A DNA stretch of 13,819 nt from Bacillota bacterium (GCA_023403375.1 JAEYEN010000054.1:1-13819), one strand, 5' to 3'. Shown: positions 1 to 7,052, numbered from the stretch's first letter. Notes: generated from the letters alone by a model not told the origin. A program made the numbers and translations.

Positions 1-626
1 ATATTGACCCTTGTGAGATTTTCATCGTTAGCAAACACGTTATTTCCAACGTATTCCACATTGTTGGCGATAGTGATACTATTTAGTTTTTTCCAATCTG
101 AAAACGCATTATCTTCTATGTCCACAATTGAAAACGGTATATCAAATGTATATAAATAATCATTTTCACTAAGTATAATACCGACATCTCCGTTTCTGGT
201 AATTTTTGTTAATTGCGAACAAGCTTCAAACGCTCCGTCTCCTATCTTTATTATGTTACTTGAAATGTTTACGGTTGTTATATTAGCGCAATTAAAAAAT
301 GCGCAATCATCTATTTGAATAATTGTTTCGGGAATTTTTACCGTTTCAATCAAATTATTATTAGCAAAGCAAAAATCACCTATAGCGGTAACTTGATATG
401 CCGTACCTTTAATAATTTTGCCGTTTTCGTCAATGCTATATGTTGAAGGTATTTCTACGTTTATGCTGTTACTTTCATTTGCATAAAATCTGTTTATGTA
501 ACCTGTTTTATCTATTTCGTACGGTAAAAACGTAATCCCTTCTTTATTATCGCACGCGCAAAAAACAAGCGCAAAAGAACATAAACATAAAATAAGTATT
601 GTAATTAAAAAAAATCTCTTTTTCAT
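1..626 (-). CDS. Leucine-rich-repeat (BspA/LRR_5-like) surface lipoprotein, C-terminus outside window
   Basis: Reading the minus strand from the ATG at 626 gives an open frame of 208 codons that runs off the left edge, so the gene is partial at its 3' end. Residues 1-24 form a lipoprotein signal peptide (MKKRFF, hydrophobic stretch, lipobox FCAC with Cys25 as the likely lipidated residue). From about residue 78 there are repeats of the LRR_5 type, with the pattern I-x-D/G-x-A/C-F-x-N/A-C followed by an L/I-x-x-V/I-x-I strand: IGDFCFANN, IDDCAFFNC, IGDGAFEAC and IEDNAFSDW. These repeats usually build extracellular binding or adhesion surfaces. GAGGTGAA at 631-638 is a good ribosome binding site and fixes the start. 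The promoter TTGACG-N17-TATACT lies just upstream, and its spacer is filled by a palindrome that the divergent XRE regulator may bind. The target is unknown. Confidence 0.85.
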   Translation of the reverse strand, partial: MKKRFFLITILILCLCSFALVFCACDNKEGITFLPYEIDKTGYINRFYANESNSINVEIPSTYSIDENGKIIKGTAYQVTAIGDFCFANNNLIETVKIPETIIQIDDCAFFNCANITTVNISSNIIKIGDGAFEACSQLTKITRNGDVGIILSENDYLYTFDIPFSIVDIEDNAFSDWKKLNSITIANNVEYVGNNVFANDENLTRVN

Positions 627-650
627 AAACTTCACCTCGTTAATAATTAC

Positions 651-679
651 AGTATACTAGATAAATTGTCTAGCGTCAA
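651..679 (-). promoter_or_regulatory. Promoter of the LRR lipoprotein gene
   Basis: On the minus strand TTGACG (679-674) and TATACT (656-651) are separated by exactly 17 bp, a near-consensus sigma-A promoter. Transcription should start near 644, giving a leader of about 17 nt that contains the ribosome binding site. The 17-bp spacer is itself an imperfect palindrome, CTAGATAAATTGTCTAG on the plus strand. Confidence 0.75.
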
Positions 680-691
680 GACATTTTGTCT
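657..691. promoter_or_regulatory. Paired operator palindromes between LRR lipoprotein and XRE regulator
   Basis: Two 13-bp sites share the pattern AGAyAwwTTGTCT: AGATAAATTGTCT (659-671) and AGACATTTTGTCT (679-691). Their centres are 20 bp apart, about two helical turns, so two dimers would sit on the same DNA face. The first site fills the spacer of the lipoprotein promoter; the second overlaps the presumed -35 of the regulator gene. The layout suggests that the neighbouring XRE protein represses the lipoprotein and itself. Binding is inferred, not shown. Confidence 0.65.
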
Positions 692-706
692 AGCATTATA
701 TACAAT
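678..706 (+). promoter_or_regulatory. Probable promoter of the small XRE regulator gene (leaderless)
   Basis: AAGACA (678-683) and TACAAT (701-706) are 17 bp apart. A start 6-8 nt after the -10 falls on or beside the ATG at 713, which has no Shine-Dalgarno sequence before it. A leaderless transcript would explain both observations. The -35 matches consensus at only four of six positions. Confidence 0.5.
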
Positions 707-712
707 AAGAAT

Positions 713-919
713 ATGGATAAAAAATTTTGTTGCAACCTAAAAAATGCAAGAAAAGAATGTAAAATGACCCAGAAAAAAGTTGCCGAACAACTCGGTGTAG
801 TTGAAAGTTGTTACGCCAACTGGGAACAAGGAAGAACAGAACCAAGTATTGATATGTTAAGAAAACTTGGCGAAGTTCTGCATATTGAGTTAGACGCACT
901 CATTAACGGGGATTTATAA
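713..919 (+). CDS. Small XRE-family helix-turn-helix regulator
   Basis: A 68-residue protein consisting almost only of an HTH_3 (Cro/CI-type) domain. Residues 8-20 match the first helix (LKNARKECKMTQ), the two DNA-contacting helices follow in KKVAEQLGVVESCYANWEQG, and RTEPSIDMLRKLGEVLHIELDAL completes the five-helix fold. The frame is open from a TTG at 686, but that codon lies inside the operator-like palindrome. The ATG at 713 begins right before the domain and sits at the predicted transcription start, so I prefer it. There is no sensor, catalytic or dimerisation extension, so the protein is probably a simple repressor. It is divergent from the LRR lipoprotein gene and the two share the operator-bearing region. 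A strong terminator follows at 982-1016. The regulatory target is inferred from position only. Confidence 0.85.
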   Translation: MDKKFCCNLKNARKECKMTQKKVAEQLGVVESCYANWEQGRTEPSIDMLRKLGEVLHIELDALINGDL

Positions 920-981
920 AAATATTTTTACGATAATTATTTTATATTTTAAAAAACTTGAAATCATTTCTAAAACAAACC

Positions 982-1016
982 AAAAGGACGAGCAAACCAT
1001 TGCCCGTCCTTTTTTT
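982..1016 (+). terminator. Intrinsic terminator after the XRE gene
   Basis: AAAAGGACG-A-GC pairs with GC-C-CGTCCTTTT around a loop of about 8 nt, followed by a T run (1009-1016). It lies about 60 bp after the regulator's stop codon in an otherwise A/T-rich stretch. Confidence 0.85.
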
Positions 1017-1071
1017 GGCGGGAAAGCGGTGGTGCCTTCTAATAAAATTTAATTGATAATTTAAGTTTATT

Positions 1072-1203
1072 TTAAAATAATTTTGCCCGAAACAACAAGG
1101 AAGTCTGATACAAGTCAGACTTCCTTTTACTTTTCTGGTTATTAGTGTTTAACTTTTTACGCCATATCTGTTTTATTAAATACCCTTCTTCGGCAAGTAT
1201 CAT
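1072..1203 (-). CDS. Possible short ORF or gene remnant downstream of the second lipoprotein
   Basis: From an ATG at 1203 the minus strand is open for 43 codons, beginning MILAEEGYLIKQIWRKK. The composition is protein-like, but there is no clear ribosome binding site. The frame runs straight through the perfect hairpin at 1097-1126, and it begins only about 20 bp after the lipoprotein stop codon. It may be the end of a decayed gene or simply a chance frame in a 3' untranslated region. I recognise no family. Confidence 0.2.
   Translation of the reverse strand: MILAEEGYLIKQIWRKKLNTNNQKSKRKSDLYQTSLLFRAKLF
1097..1126 (-). terminator. Perfect 12-bp hairpin, likely terminator of the lipoprotein transcript
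   Basis: AAGGAAGTCTGA (1097-1108) and TCAGACTTCCTT (1115-1126) pair perfectly around a 6-nt loop. T-rich sequence follows on both strands (TTTTACTTTT on plus, TTGTTGTTT on minus), so it may stop transcription from both sides. It lies about 100 bp beyond the stop codon of the 1223-2686 gene. Confidence 0.7.
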
Positions 1204-1222
1204 AAGCAAAAACGAGATAATT

Positions 1223-2686
1223 TTACTCTCCGCTTGCAAGCACGATTTCAACGCTCGTTATTTTCCCGAACGTTGACGGATCGAACGCAATTTTGTGCGT
1301 TTCGTGTTTGCCGTTGACGATCGAGGAACTTCCGTATTCCGTATCGTTTCCGTCGTAGCGATAAATCGTTGCAAATTCTTGCATTTCTTTGTTCAGCGTT
1401 TGTATATTGCGAAAAACAAATTCTTTCGTTCCGTTGACGATCACCTTAATATCGTTTACGGTGCTTGCAAAGCATAACCCAAGCGAAAATTCGTTGTTTT
1501 TAAGTCGGTAATAGCCGTATGCTTCGGCGTGCAGAGAGGAATAATTTTCGCCCCAGTCCATAATCTGCGATTTAAACTCGATGTCGTCGCAGGTTAAAGC
1601 GGAGTCGCCGCGCATATAATTTTCTACTCCTTCGGCAAAATCAACGTCATAACCGTCCGCCCTTTCGTTTTGGTAGGCTGAGGGTTTATCGAGTTCAACG
1701 TACCAACGTTTATCCGTTTCGTTATAGAAAAATTTGCCGTCTGCGGTTTTGCCGTTTATAGTAAGTTTTTTGTACTTTTCGGCAAGATGAAGTATCGTGG
1801 CGTTATCGCGAAGCGGCGCGTAAATTTTGCCATTCGTATCGTAAAGCGCTTGCAGCGTTTCTATCTCGTTGAAATCGCCGTCGTATACGCCACTATCCAA
1901 AAGTTTTTCGTAGGTGTATATGCTACGTGAGAAATTTTGGGACGTCATGCTGAGATCCAGATCTATTTCCACGTCCGACAAAACTGCAATCTCCCAAGTC
2001 TTTACCTGAGTATCGCCGACGATTTTAGTCTTGTATTCAATAATCTGACCAACCCCAGAATAATGAACAGTAACCATAGTGTCGTCCGGAAAAGCGATTT
2101 CTCCCGTGTGTGTAGCCGTTATGACGATATTCGTGCCGTGTTTTACTTTTTTTACGTCTGAATTGATTTTGTCTTTCAGTTCCGCAAGCAAAGAGACCTT
2201 AATCGGCGTCGATTCTTCCGTTCCTAATACGTACTTCAACTCATACGAAAACTCTTCCAAATTTTGCCCACGATCGTTGTCGCCGCCGATCGCCGTTACG
2301 TTGTAACTTTTCAATGTGGGCTTACCCGTAAAAGTAATGTGGACGTCGGAAGTCGGATACACTTCGTAATCGACGATTTTTTCGTTGTCGTTTATAATCG
2401 ACGCTTCCTTTCCGTTGGCAAATATCTTAAAGTCGCCTTTATCGTAGCCTTCTTTGAACGTGACTGTTACGAAAAACGAACCGCCTTTACCCGAAGTAAA
2501 ATAGATGGTTTCGTCGTTTCCGCTTCCGCTGGCCATAGTTCCTTGTCCGTTTTTGATACTCTCTACGCCTTCGGGCAGTACGGACAAGTCCTGAAAGGTT
2601 ATTTTGTATTTAGTATCCTTGTTACAGGCAGTAAACAAGCATGCCGCGCATACGAGCGATAATAAACATAAAAACAATTTTTTCAT
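1223..2686 (-). CDS. Secreted lipoprotein of unknown function (487 aa)
   Basis: A lipoprotein signal peptide is plain: MKKLFLCLLSLVCAAC, then lipobox FTAC with Cys21 as the likely lipid anchor. The mature part is about 465 residues, acidic, rich in Thr, Val, Lys and Asp. It has alternating short hydrophobic stretches typical of beta-sandwich modules (for example FFVTVTFKEGYDK near 70-85 and IKVSLLAELKDKI near 160-175). There are no catalytic motifs, membrane spans, sorting signals or obvious internal repeats, and I do not recognise the family. AGGAGG at 2697-2702 lies 10 nt before the ATG and supports the start. The gene has a leader of about 260 nt containing a small reading frame and a terminator, so its expression is probably controlled after transcription begins. 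It faces away from the M64 surface protein gene. Confidence 0.85.
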   Translation of the reverse strand: MKKLFLCLLSLVCAACLFTACNKDTKYKITFQDLSVLPEGVESIKNGQGTMASGSGNDETIYFTSGKGGSFFVTVTFKEGYDKGDFKIFANGKEASIINDNEKIVDYEVYPTSDVHITFTGKPTLKSYNVTAIGGDNDRGQNLEEFSYELKYVLGTEESTPIKVSLLAELKDKINSDVKKVKHGTNIVITATHTGEIAFPDDTMVTVHYSGVGQIIEYKTKIVGDTQVKTWEIAVLSDVEIDLDLSMTSQNFSRSIYTYEKLLDSGVYDGDFNEIETLQALYDTNGKIYAPLRDNATILHLAEKYKKLTINGKTADGKFFYNETDKRWYVELDKPSAYQNERADGYDVDFAEGVENYMRGDSALTCDDIEFKSQIMDWGENYSSLHAEAYGYYRLKNNEFSLGLCFASTVNDIKVIVNGTKEFVFRNIQTLNKEMQEFATIYRYDGNDTEYGSSSIVNGKHETHKIAFDPSTFGKITSVEIVLASGE

Positions 2687-2760
2687 AGTTGTAAAACCTC
2701 CTGTTTTTTAAATTTTTTAAACGGTTTATAAGTAAAAGCATTTCCGTTTATATCGTTATA

Positions 2761-2832
2761 TTAGTTAAACAGCAATAAAAAAACGCAAGGGAAAAGTCGT
2801 TTCTCTGCGTTTGTAATCTTATTGTGTTTCAT
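2761..2832 (-). CDS. Possible 23-residue leader peptide upstream of the lipoprotein
   Basis: The minus strand holds ATG (2832) to TAA (2761), encoding MKHNKITNAEKRLFPCVFLLLFN. A GGGAGG ribosome binding site precedes it by about 10 nt. The Shine-Dalgarno region is part of a near-palindrome, GGAGGTAACCGCC, which could fold back on itself. The intrinsic terminator at 2777-2813 lies within codons 7 to about 19, so a translating ribosome would cover or melt it. This is the layout of a leader peptide that governs attenuation of the lipoprotein gene starting 75 bp downstream. No run of one codon points to an amino-acid signal; the tail is rich in Leu and Phe. Translation is unproven. Confidence 0.45.
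   Translation of the reverse strand: MKHNKITNAEKRLFPCVFLLLFN
2777..2813 (-). terminator. Intrinsic terminator inside the lipoprotein leader (candidate attenuator)
   Basis: On the minus strand AAACGCA (2812-2806) pairs with TGCGTTT (2787-2781), extended imperfectly by GAGAAA with TTTCCC, and is followed directly by seven U residues (2783-2777). It sits between the promoter at 2952-2980 and the lipoprotein start at 2686, so transcription must pass it to reach the gene. Confidence 0.75.
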
Positions 2833-2924
2833 AGGCGGTTACCTCCCGTCGAGAGTTTTATTTTTTGCTGTGTTGGTTTTTGTTCTTGTACTGCCTCTTT
2901 TTAAAATAGTTTTTTGATGTTTCG

Positions 2925-2941
2925 GTATCTCTATAGGATAC
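2925..2941. promoter_or_regulatory. Inverted repeat at the predicted transcription start of the lipoprotein leader
   Basis: GTATCTCTATAGGATAC has arms GTATC and GATAC around a partly palindromic centre. It begins about 5 nt after the predicted start site of the minus-strand promoter. It could be an operator or a 5' hairpin of the leader RNA. Confidence 0.45.
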
Positions 2942-2951
2942 TATCAAGTAT

Positions 2952-2980
2952 ATTATATCACAAAAATCTTTATTTTTCAA
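2952..2980 (-). promoter_or_regulatory. Promoter of the lipoprotein leader
   Basis: On the minus strand TTGAAA (2980-2975) and TATAAT (2957-2952) are 17 bp apart, with TG one base upstream of the -10 (extended -10). This is one of the best sigma-A-type promoters in the window. It places the start near 2945 and gives a leader of about 260 nt. Confidence 0.8.
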
Positions 2981-3098
2981 GCATTAACACGCTATGCTAT
3001 GTGAAACATATAAAAATCATCTCTTTATTCTTTGGTTTTTTTCTTAAACAACAGCAAGTGTTTTTTTGTTGTTTTATGCGAAGGTGTGGCAAACAGGC

Positions 3099-3127
3099 TT
3101 GATTTTTTGCTAAAAATATGCTAATAT
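3099..3127 (+). promoter_or_regulatory. Promoter of the structured RNA
   Basis: TTGATT (3099-3104) and TAATAT (3122-3127) are 17 bp apart, and TGC directly before the -10 makes an extended -10. The start would be near 3134, just upstream of the conserved-looking RNA sequence. Confidence 0.7.
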
Positions 3128-3133
3128 ATAAAA

Positions 3134-3352
3134 GACAAAACGTATCATATTTAGGTGTGCGGAACTATTAACGCCGAATAACCTGCAAAAAATGCGAAAT
3201 ACAGGCAAAAGGAGTTGACAAGGCATGAAAAATACGGGACAATCATTAGCAAGCAAGCAAGACGTAAGTCTGCCCTTTGGGCGAATATAATAAGACTTTA
3301 ACGCACTGCTGCATAGGTAATAACCTATGGGGCGGTGCGATTTTTGCTTTTT
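3134..3352 (+). ncRNA. Structured RNA, probably of the raiA-motif type, ending in a strong terminator
   Basis: A non-coding stretch of about 220 nt with its own promoter and terminator. Visible helices are GTGCG (3157-3161) with CGCAC (3302-3306), closing the whole RNA; CCTG/CAGG around 3183-3213; and AAGTCT (3266-3271) with AGACTT (3293-3298), enclosing the GCCC-TTT-GGGC hairpin at 3272-3282. Long single-stranded-looking blocks such as AAAGGAGTTGACAAGGCATG and AATCATTAGCAAGCAAGC resemble conserved RNA cores, and from memory they fit the raiA motif of Clostridia and Actinobacteria. No raiA gene is adjacent. The closing strand CGCAC is also the left arm of the terminator, so closing helix and terminator exclude each other, as in a riboswitch expression platform. 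The M64 surface-protein gene starts about 100 nt downstream. The structured nature is well supported; the family name is less sure. Confidence 0.65.
3302..3352 (+). terminator. Terminator of the structured RNA
   Basis: CGCACTGC-TG-CATAGGT pairs with ACCTATG-GG-GCGGTGCG (to 3339) around an AATA loop, about 16 pairs with one internal mismatch. ATTTTTGCTTTTT follows. It is one of the strongest hairpins in the window. Confidence 0.85.
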
Positions 3353-3453
3353 GAGTAACGGAATCACAACATTAAATTAGTTTAGGTTTTAGCCGATGAA
3401 AAGCCTATCTTTCAAATCTTATAAACGAAAAAATCAGAAGGAGGTGAAACATA

Positions 3454-6400
3454 ATGAAAAAATATTTTAAAAAAACAAGTATTGCTTTAATAATTGCTAT
3501 GATGTTCATTCTTGCTATTTTTGGTGGCGAAGCAATGAAAACCCATATAAACGCCGATAATGCAAAATATAAAATGGTCGTGAACGCTCAAGACATCAAG
3601 ACGGAAAAAGGAGCAAGAACGACGACGCAAGTAGAGTTAGGAAATTATATAAGCCTTGGCAAATATAATGGCAAAGATATAGTTTGGAGATGCGTAAGCG
3701 TGGACGAAAAAGGCTTGCTTATGCTTGCCGACAATATAATCGACACACTTCCTTACGACGCTATGACCAACGACAACTACCGCTCTAAATCGCACAGCCG
3801 CAACTATAATCGTGACACATATGGCTCCAACTATTGGAAAGACAGCAATATGCGTTCTTGGCTTAATTCTACGGCCGTGGCCGGCGACGTGAAGTGGTTG
3901 TGTGGCAACCCGCCAAGGGCCGGTTATGTAAAAGGAAATGCTTATGACCAAAAGGCAGGTTTTTTGAATGGCTTTTCCAAAGCCGAGATTGCCGCAATGA
4001 AGAATGTGACCCAACGCTCTTTAGTATCTCACCCTGAATACAGGATGGGATTTTACGATGGCGATGGTCGCTCTGATTTGGAATTGAATCATGAGATCGA
4101 GAACGTTGCCGGCAACTTCAACAACGCATACGGCGAAAACTCGACCGAAAAGGTTTTTCTGCTGGATGTCCAACAAGTCAATACAGTATGGAAAAATTTC
4201 GACAGTTATTATATAGGCAGAAACGAGCAAGGAGCGGCTTGGCCATATTGGCTTAGGACACCTCTTTCTACTTGCAACCATCTAATGCGCTATGTGCACA
4301 ACAATGGTTCTGTTGGAGAAGAGTTCCCAACGACGGCTTATATTGGAGTAAGACCTGCATTTTATCTAGACTCAGATTATTATGTAATAACCTCCGGCAA
4401 TGGTAGTGCGAGCAATCCTTATCTGGGCTCTGCACCTGACAAAATCGAAGATGACTATACCGTAGCCGAGCCGGATGAAGATCCAAATCAAGAGTGGGAC
4501 ATAAGCCTCGATCAACAACTAAGACTTACACTTGGTCCAAGTTATTCTAGCGACGGCAAATATGCCACACCGACTATCCCTGTCTATACTATCCAAAAGA
4601 CAAGAAGCGATACAGAGAATATAGTAATGCTTATTTGTGGCGAGGGCTACACCAAGAGTCAGCAACAAAAATTTATCAATGACGTCAAAAAGGTATGGGA
4701 GGGCGCAATGCAGTACGAACCATACCGTAGCTATGCCGACCGCTTCAACGTCTATGCTCTTTGCACGGCGTCAGAGTCGAGCTTTGGAGGAAGTGGCAGT
4801 ACTTTTTTCGATGTGGTTGTAGGGTCGAACAACTCTTCGTCTATATCAGGATCATTGAACAATAATCCTTGGAAAAACCATATTTTCGAACGCTGTATAG
4901 GACCTGCTTTCATTGAACAAATTCACGATGCTCATATCCCCAACAAAACAGATCCGGACACCTCTTATTGGGACGATGAAAAAGTGTACCGCCAATTTGA
5001 TTATGTACATAGTTATATCAACCAATTTGCTTTGCTAGTCAACACTAGCCAAAACTTTGGCGATGCATACAACAATTTGAAATATGGTTTTCATTACTTT
5101 ATTACTCCGGCGGATAGCTATCGTGCACCACAGACTTTCGCACATGAGTTTGGACACGGATTGCTAGGGCTTGGTGATGAATATATGACTAGTGCCGCAC
5201 CTACAACGGATAATACTTCGCTAAACGTTGCATACACTCACAATCCGGAACAAGTAAAGTGGAAAAAATTACTAGGATTTAGAAAAACTTTTACTTGCCA
5301 TACGGCTCCTTCCAATACTACTTACAATTCCAGCTGGGAATGCCTTATGCGCGACACCAACTATCAGTTTTGTGAAGTGTGTAAATTGCAAGGCTACAAG
5401 AGGTTGTCGCAGCTCGTAGACGGCAAGAGTCTCTATGTTGCCGACCCCGAAGTCAAGAAATATACCGGTCAGTATTCTAAGCCGTCAGACTTTGTGGAAA
5501 CGAATTACAATGGATATTACAATTTTGCAAATTATCGTAATGGAGTCTTGCTTAGCGGCAGAGATAAAAACAAATTCAATACCGGCATGGCAGGAGAAAA
5601 AATTCAGCTCCGCACAATTGTCCAAAATCTTTCAGACACTACGGAACGTTATGTTACTATGAGATTGTGGATAAAGCATGCCGATGGAAGCGTTGCAACT
5701 ACGACCAGCGGTCAAAGGCTAGAAGCTACACAGACGTTTACTATTCCGGTTTGGAGTGAAAAGAGCAAGTTTTGGCCAAAGGGCGCTTTGGAATATAATG
5801 GTAGTGATTTGAATTCGGGATTGGAGAATTGCGAGTTGATTTACCAAATTCCATCTGACGCAGTACTAAATAACGGCGACACGGTTGCCTTTGAAGTAAC
5901 TGACGAAAACGGGAATGTGCTTGCACACGACAACACCGAAACCCAGCCATACGCAAACGTTAATATTAAATATAAATTCGAGGACGGTAGCGAAATTCCT
6001 AATGCTCCAAAAACCGTAATACCTCTTGCCGTGGGAAGCTACCTTAATTGGACGGCTGCTCCGTCGCTTTATGGTCATACACTTAGCAGAGTTGAAGGTC
6101 TAAATCAAATTGTAAGCGGTAGTGGTCAAACAGTAACGTACTATTACAATTATGCAAAAGCGACCTACAATATTTCGGTTACCGATTGTGTGGCGAAAAA
6201 AGGCGAAGACACGGTTGAACATGCGCATTATGGCGACATTATTAAGGTTACGGCAAACCCCTCCCCTACGGGAAAAGTATTCGACAAGTGGGAAATTACG
6301 GGACTTGACACGACGGGTATGGATCTAACCAAAACGGAAATCACTTTCAATATGCCTGCCGGTAACGTGACTTTTAAGGCCACCTATTTGTCTGTTATAA

Positions 6401-7035
6401 AGTATGAAATATACGTTGTGGACGGCACGAAAGACATCTCCCCTGCAAAAGCCGGTGAAACCATAACCATAACCGCAAACCCTGCTCCGACAGGCAAAGT
6501 ATTTGACAAATGGACTTGCGAAACGGCGGGCGTAACCATTGAGTTTGCAAGCGCGACAAGTTCTAAAACAACCTTTGTAATGCCTGCAAGAGAGATTGAA
6601 ATCAAAGCGCATTTCAGAGATGTAGGCGATGCTCCGTCGGTTGAAATCAAAGTCAACGGTGGAACAGGCGCAGGAGTTGTTAAAAAAGGCGAAAGCATAA
6701 CCGTTACCGCCAACGATCCGGCAGAAGGCAAAGTATTCAAAGGCTGGCAGGACGAAAGCGGAGAAATAGTCAGCACCAAAAAGGAATATACCTTCAAGGC
6801 AGAGGGAGAATTAACCCTTACGGCTGTATATGAAGATATGCCTTCGAGCGGTGGCGAAATCACCCCACCTGCTAAAAAGGACGGACTTTCGGGCGGACAG
6901 ATTGCAGGTATCGTAATCGGAACGCTGCTTGCGGCAGAAATCGGCGGATTTGCAATCTTCTGGTTTGCTGTCAAGAAAAAGACGTTCGCAGATTTAATCA
7001 CAGTAATCAAAGCACTATTTACCAAGAAGAAATAA
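3454..7035 (+). CDS. Multidomain surface protein with DUF6273-like, M64 metallopeptidase, MucBP-like and InlB-repeat domains
   Basis: A 1193-residue exported protein. Residues 1-34 are a signal peptide. Residues about 58-310 match the DUF6273 pattern (GNYISLGKYNGKDIVWRC at the start, YWLRTP and GVRPAFYLD at the end). The M64 (IgA-peptidase-like) domain spans about 385-665: GEGYT at 396-400, the zinc site HEFGHGLLGLGDEY at 564-577 (His564 and His568 as ligands, Glu565 catalytic, Asp575 the likely third ligand), and a downstream Cys cluster FCEVC (639-643). A beta domain (710-830) and a MucBP-like module (about 833-900) follow, then three InlB-type B repeats (about 903-980, 983-1055, 1061-1128), two sharing PTGKVFDKW. 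A Gly-rich membrane span (1148-1173) and a Lys-rich tail anchor it; no LPXTG is seen. AAGGAGGTGA at 3438-3447 fixes the start. A role in degrading host glycoproteins or immunoglobulin is possible but inferred; the zinc site is intact. Confidence 0.9.
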   Translation: MKKYFKKTSIALIIAMMFILAIFGGEAMKTHINADNAKYKMVVNAQDIKTEKGARTTTQVELGNYISLGKYNGKDIVWRCVSVDEKGLLMLADNIIDTLPYDAMTNDNYRSKSHSRNYNRDTYGSNYWKDSNMRSWLNSTAVAGDVKWLCGNPPRAGYVKGNAYDQKAGFLNGFSKAEIAAMKNVTQRSLVSHPEYRMGFYDGDGRSDLELNHEIENVAGNFNNAYGENSTEKVFLLDVQQVNTVWKNFDSYYIGRNEQGAAWPYWLRTPLSTCNHLMRYVHNNGSVGEEFPTTAYIGVRPAFYLDSDYYVITSGNGSASNPYLGSAPDKIEDDYTVAEPDEDPNQEWDISLDQQLRLTLGPSYSSDGKYATPTIPVYTIQKTRSDTENIVMLICGEGYTKSQQQKFINDVKKVWEGAMQYEPYRSYADRFNVYALCTASESSFGGSGSTFFDVVVGSNNSSSISGSLNNNPWKNHIFERCIGPAFIEQIHDAHIPNKTDPDTSYWDDEKVYRQFDYVHSYINQFALLVNTSQNFGDAYNNLKYGFHYFITPADSYRAPQTFAHEFGHGLLGLGDEYMTSAAPTTDNTSLNVAYTHNPEQVKWKKLLGFRKTFTCHTAPSNTTYNSSWECLMRDTNYQFCEVCKLQGYKRLSQLVDGKSLYVADPEVKKYTGQYSKPSDFVETNYNGYYNFANYRNGVLLSGRDKNKFNTGMAGEKIQLRTIVQNLSDTTERYVTMRLWIKHADGSVATTTSGQRLEATQTFTIPVWSEKSKFWPKGALEYNGSDLNSGLENCELIYQIPSDAVLNNGDTVAFEVTDENGNVLAHDNTETQPYANVNIKYKFEDGSEIPNAPKTVIPLAVGSYLNWTAAPSLYGHTLSRVEGLNQIVSGSGQTVTYYYNYAKATYNISVTDCVAKKGEDTVEHAHYGDIIKVTANPSPTGKVFDKWEITGLDTTGMDLTKTEITFNMPAGNVTFKATYLSVIKYEIYVVDGTKDISPAKAGETITITANPAPTGKVFDKWTCETAGVTIEFASATSSKTTFVMPAREIEIKAHFRDVGDAPSVEIKVNGGTGAGVVKKGESITVTANDPAEGKVFKGWQDESGEIVSTKKEYTFKAEGELTLTAVYEDMPSSGGEITPPAKKDGLSGGQIAGIVIGTLLAAEIGGFAIFWFAVKKKTFADLITVIKALFTKKK

Positions 7036-7052
7036 AATGAAATAATAACAAC

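Noticed and set aside
3134..3352. Cyclic-di-GMP (GEMM) riboswitch before the surface protein
   Set aside because: The GEMM core (GCAAA...GACGCAAAGCC...tetraloop receptor) is not present. Lysine, T-box, SAM, ydaO, RNase P, tmRNA and SRP signatures were also not seen.
3110..3367. 85-codon frame on the minus strand
   Set aside because: It lies across the structured RNA and its promoter; the frame is a by-product of the helices and has no ribosome binding site.
3396..3470. Short frame (MKSLSFKSYKRKN...) overlapping the start of the M64 gene
   Set aside because: No ribosome binding site before it; the strong Shine-Dalgarno sequence inside it belongs to the M64 start at 3454.
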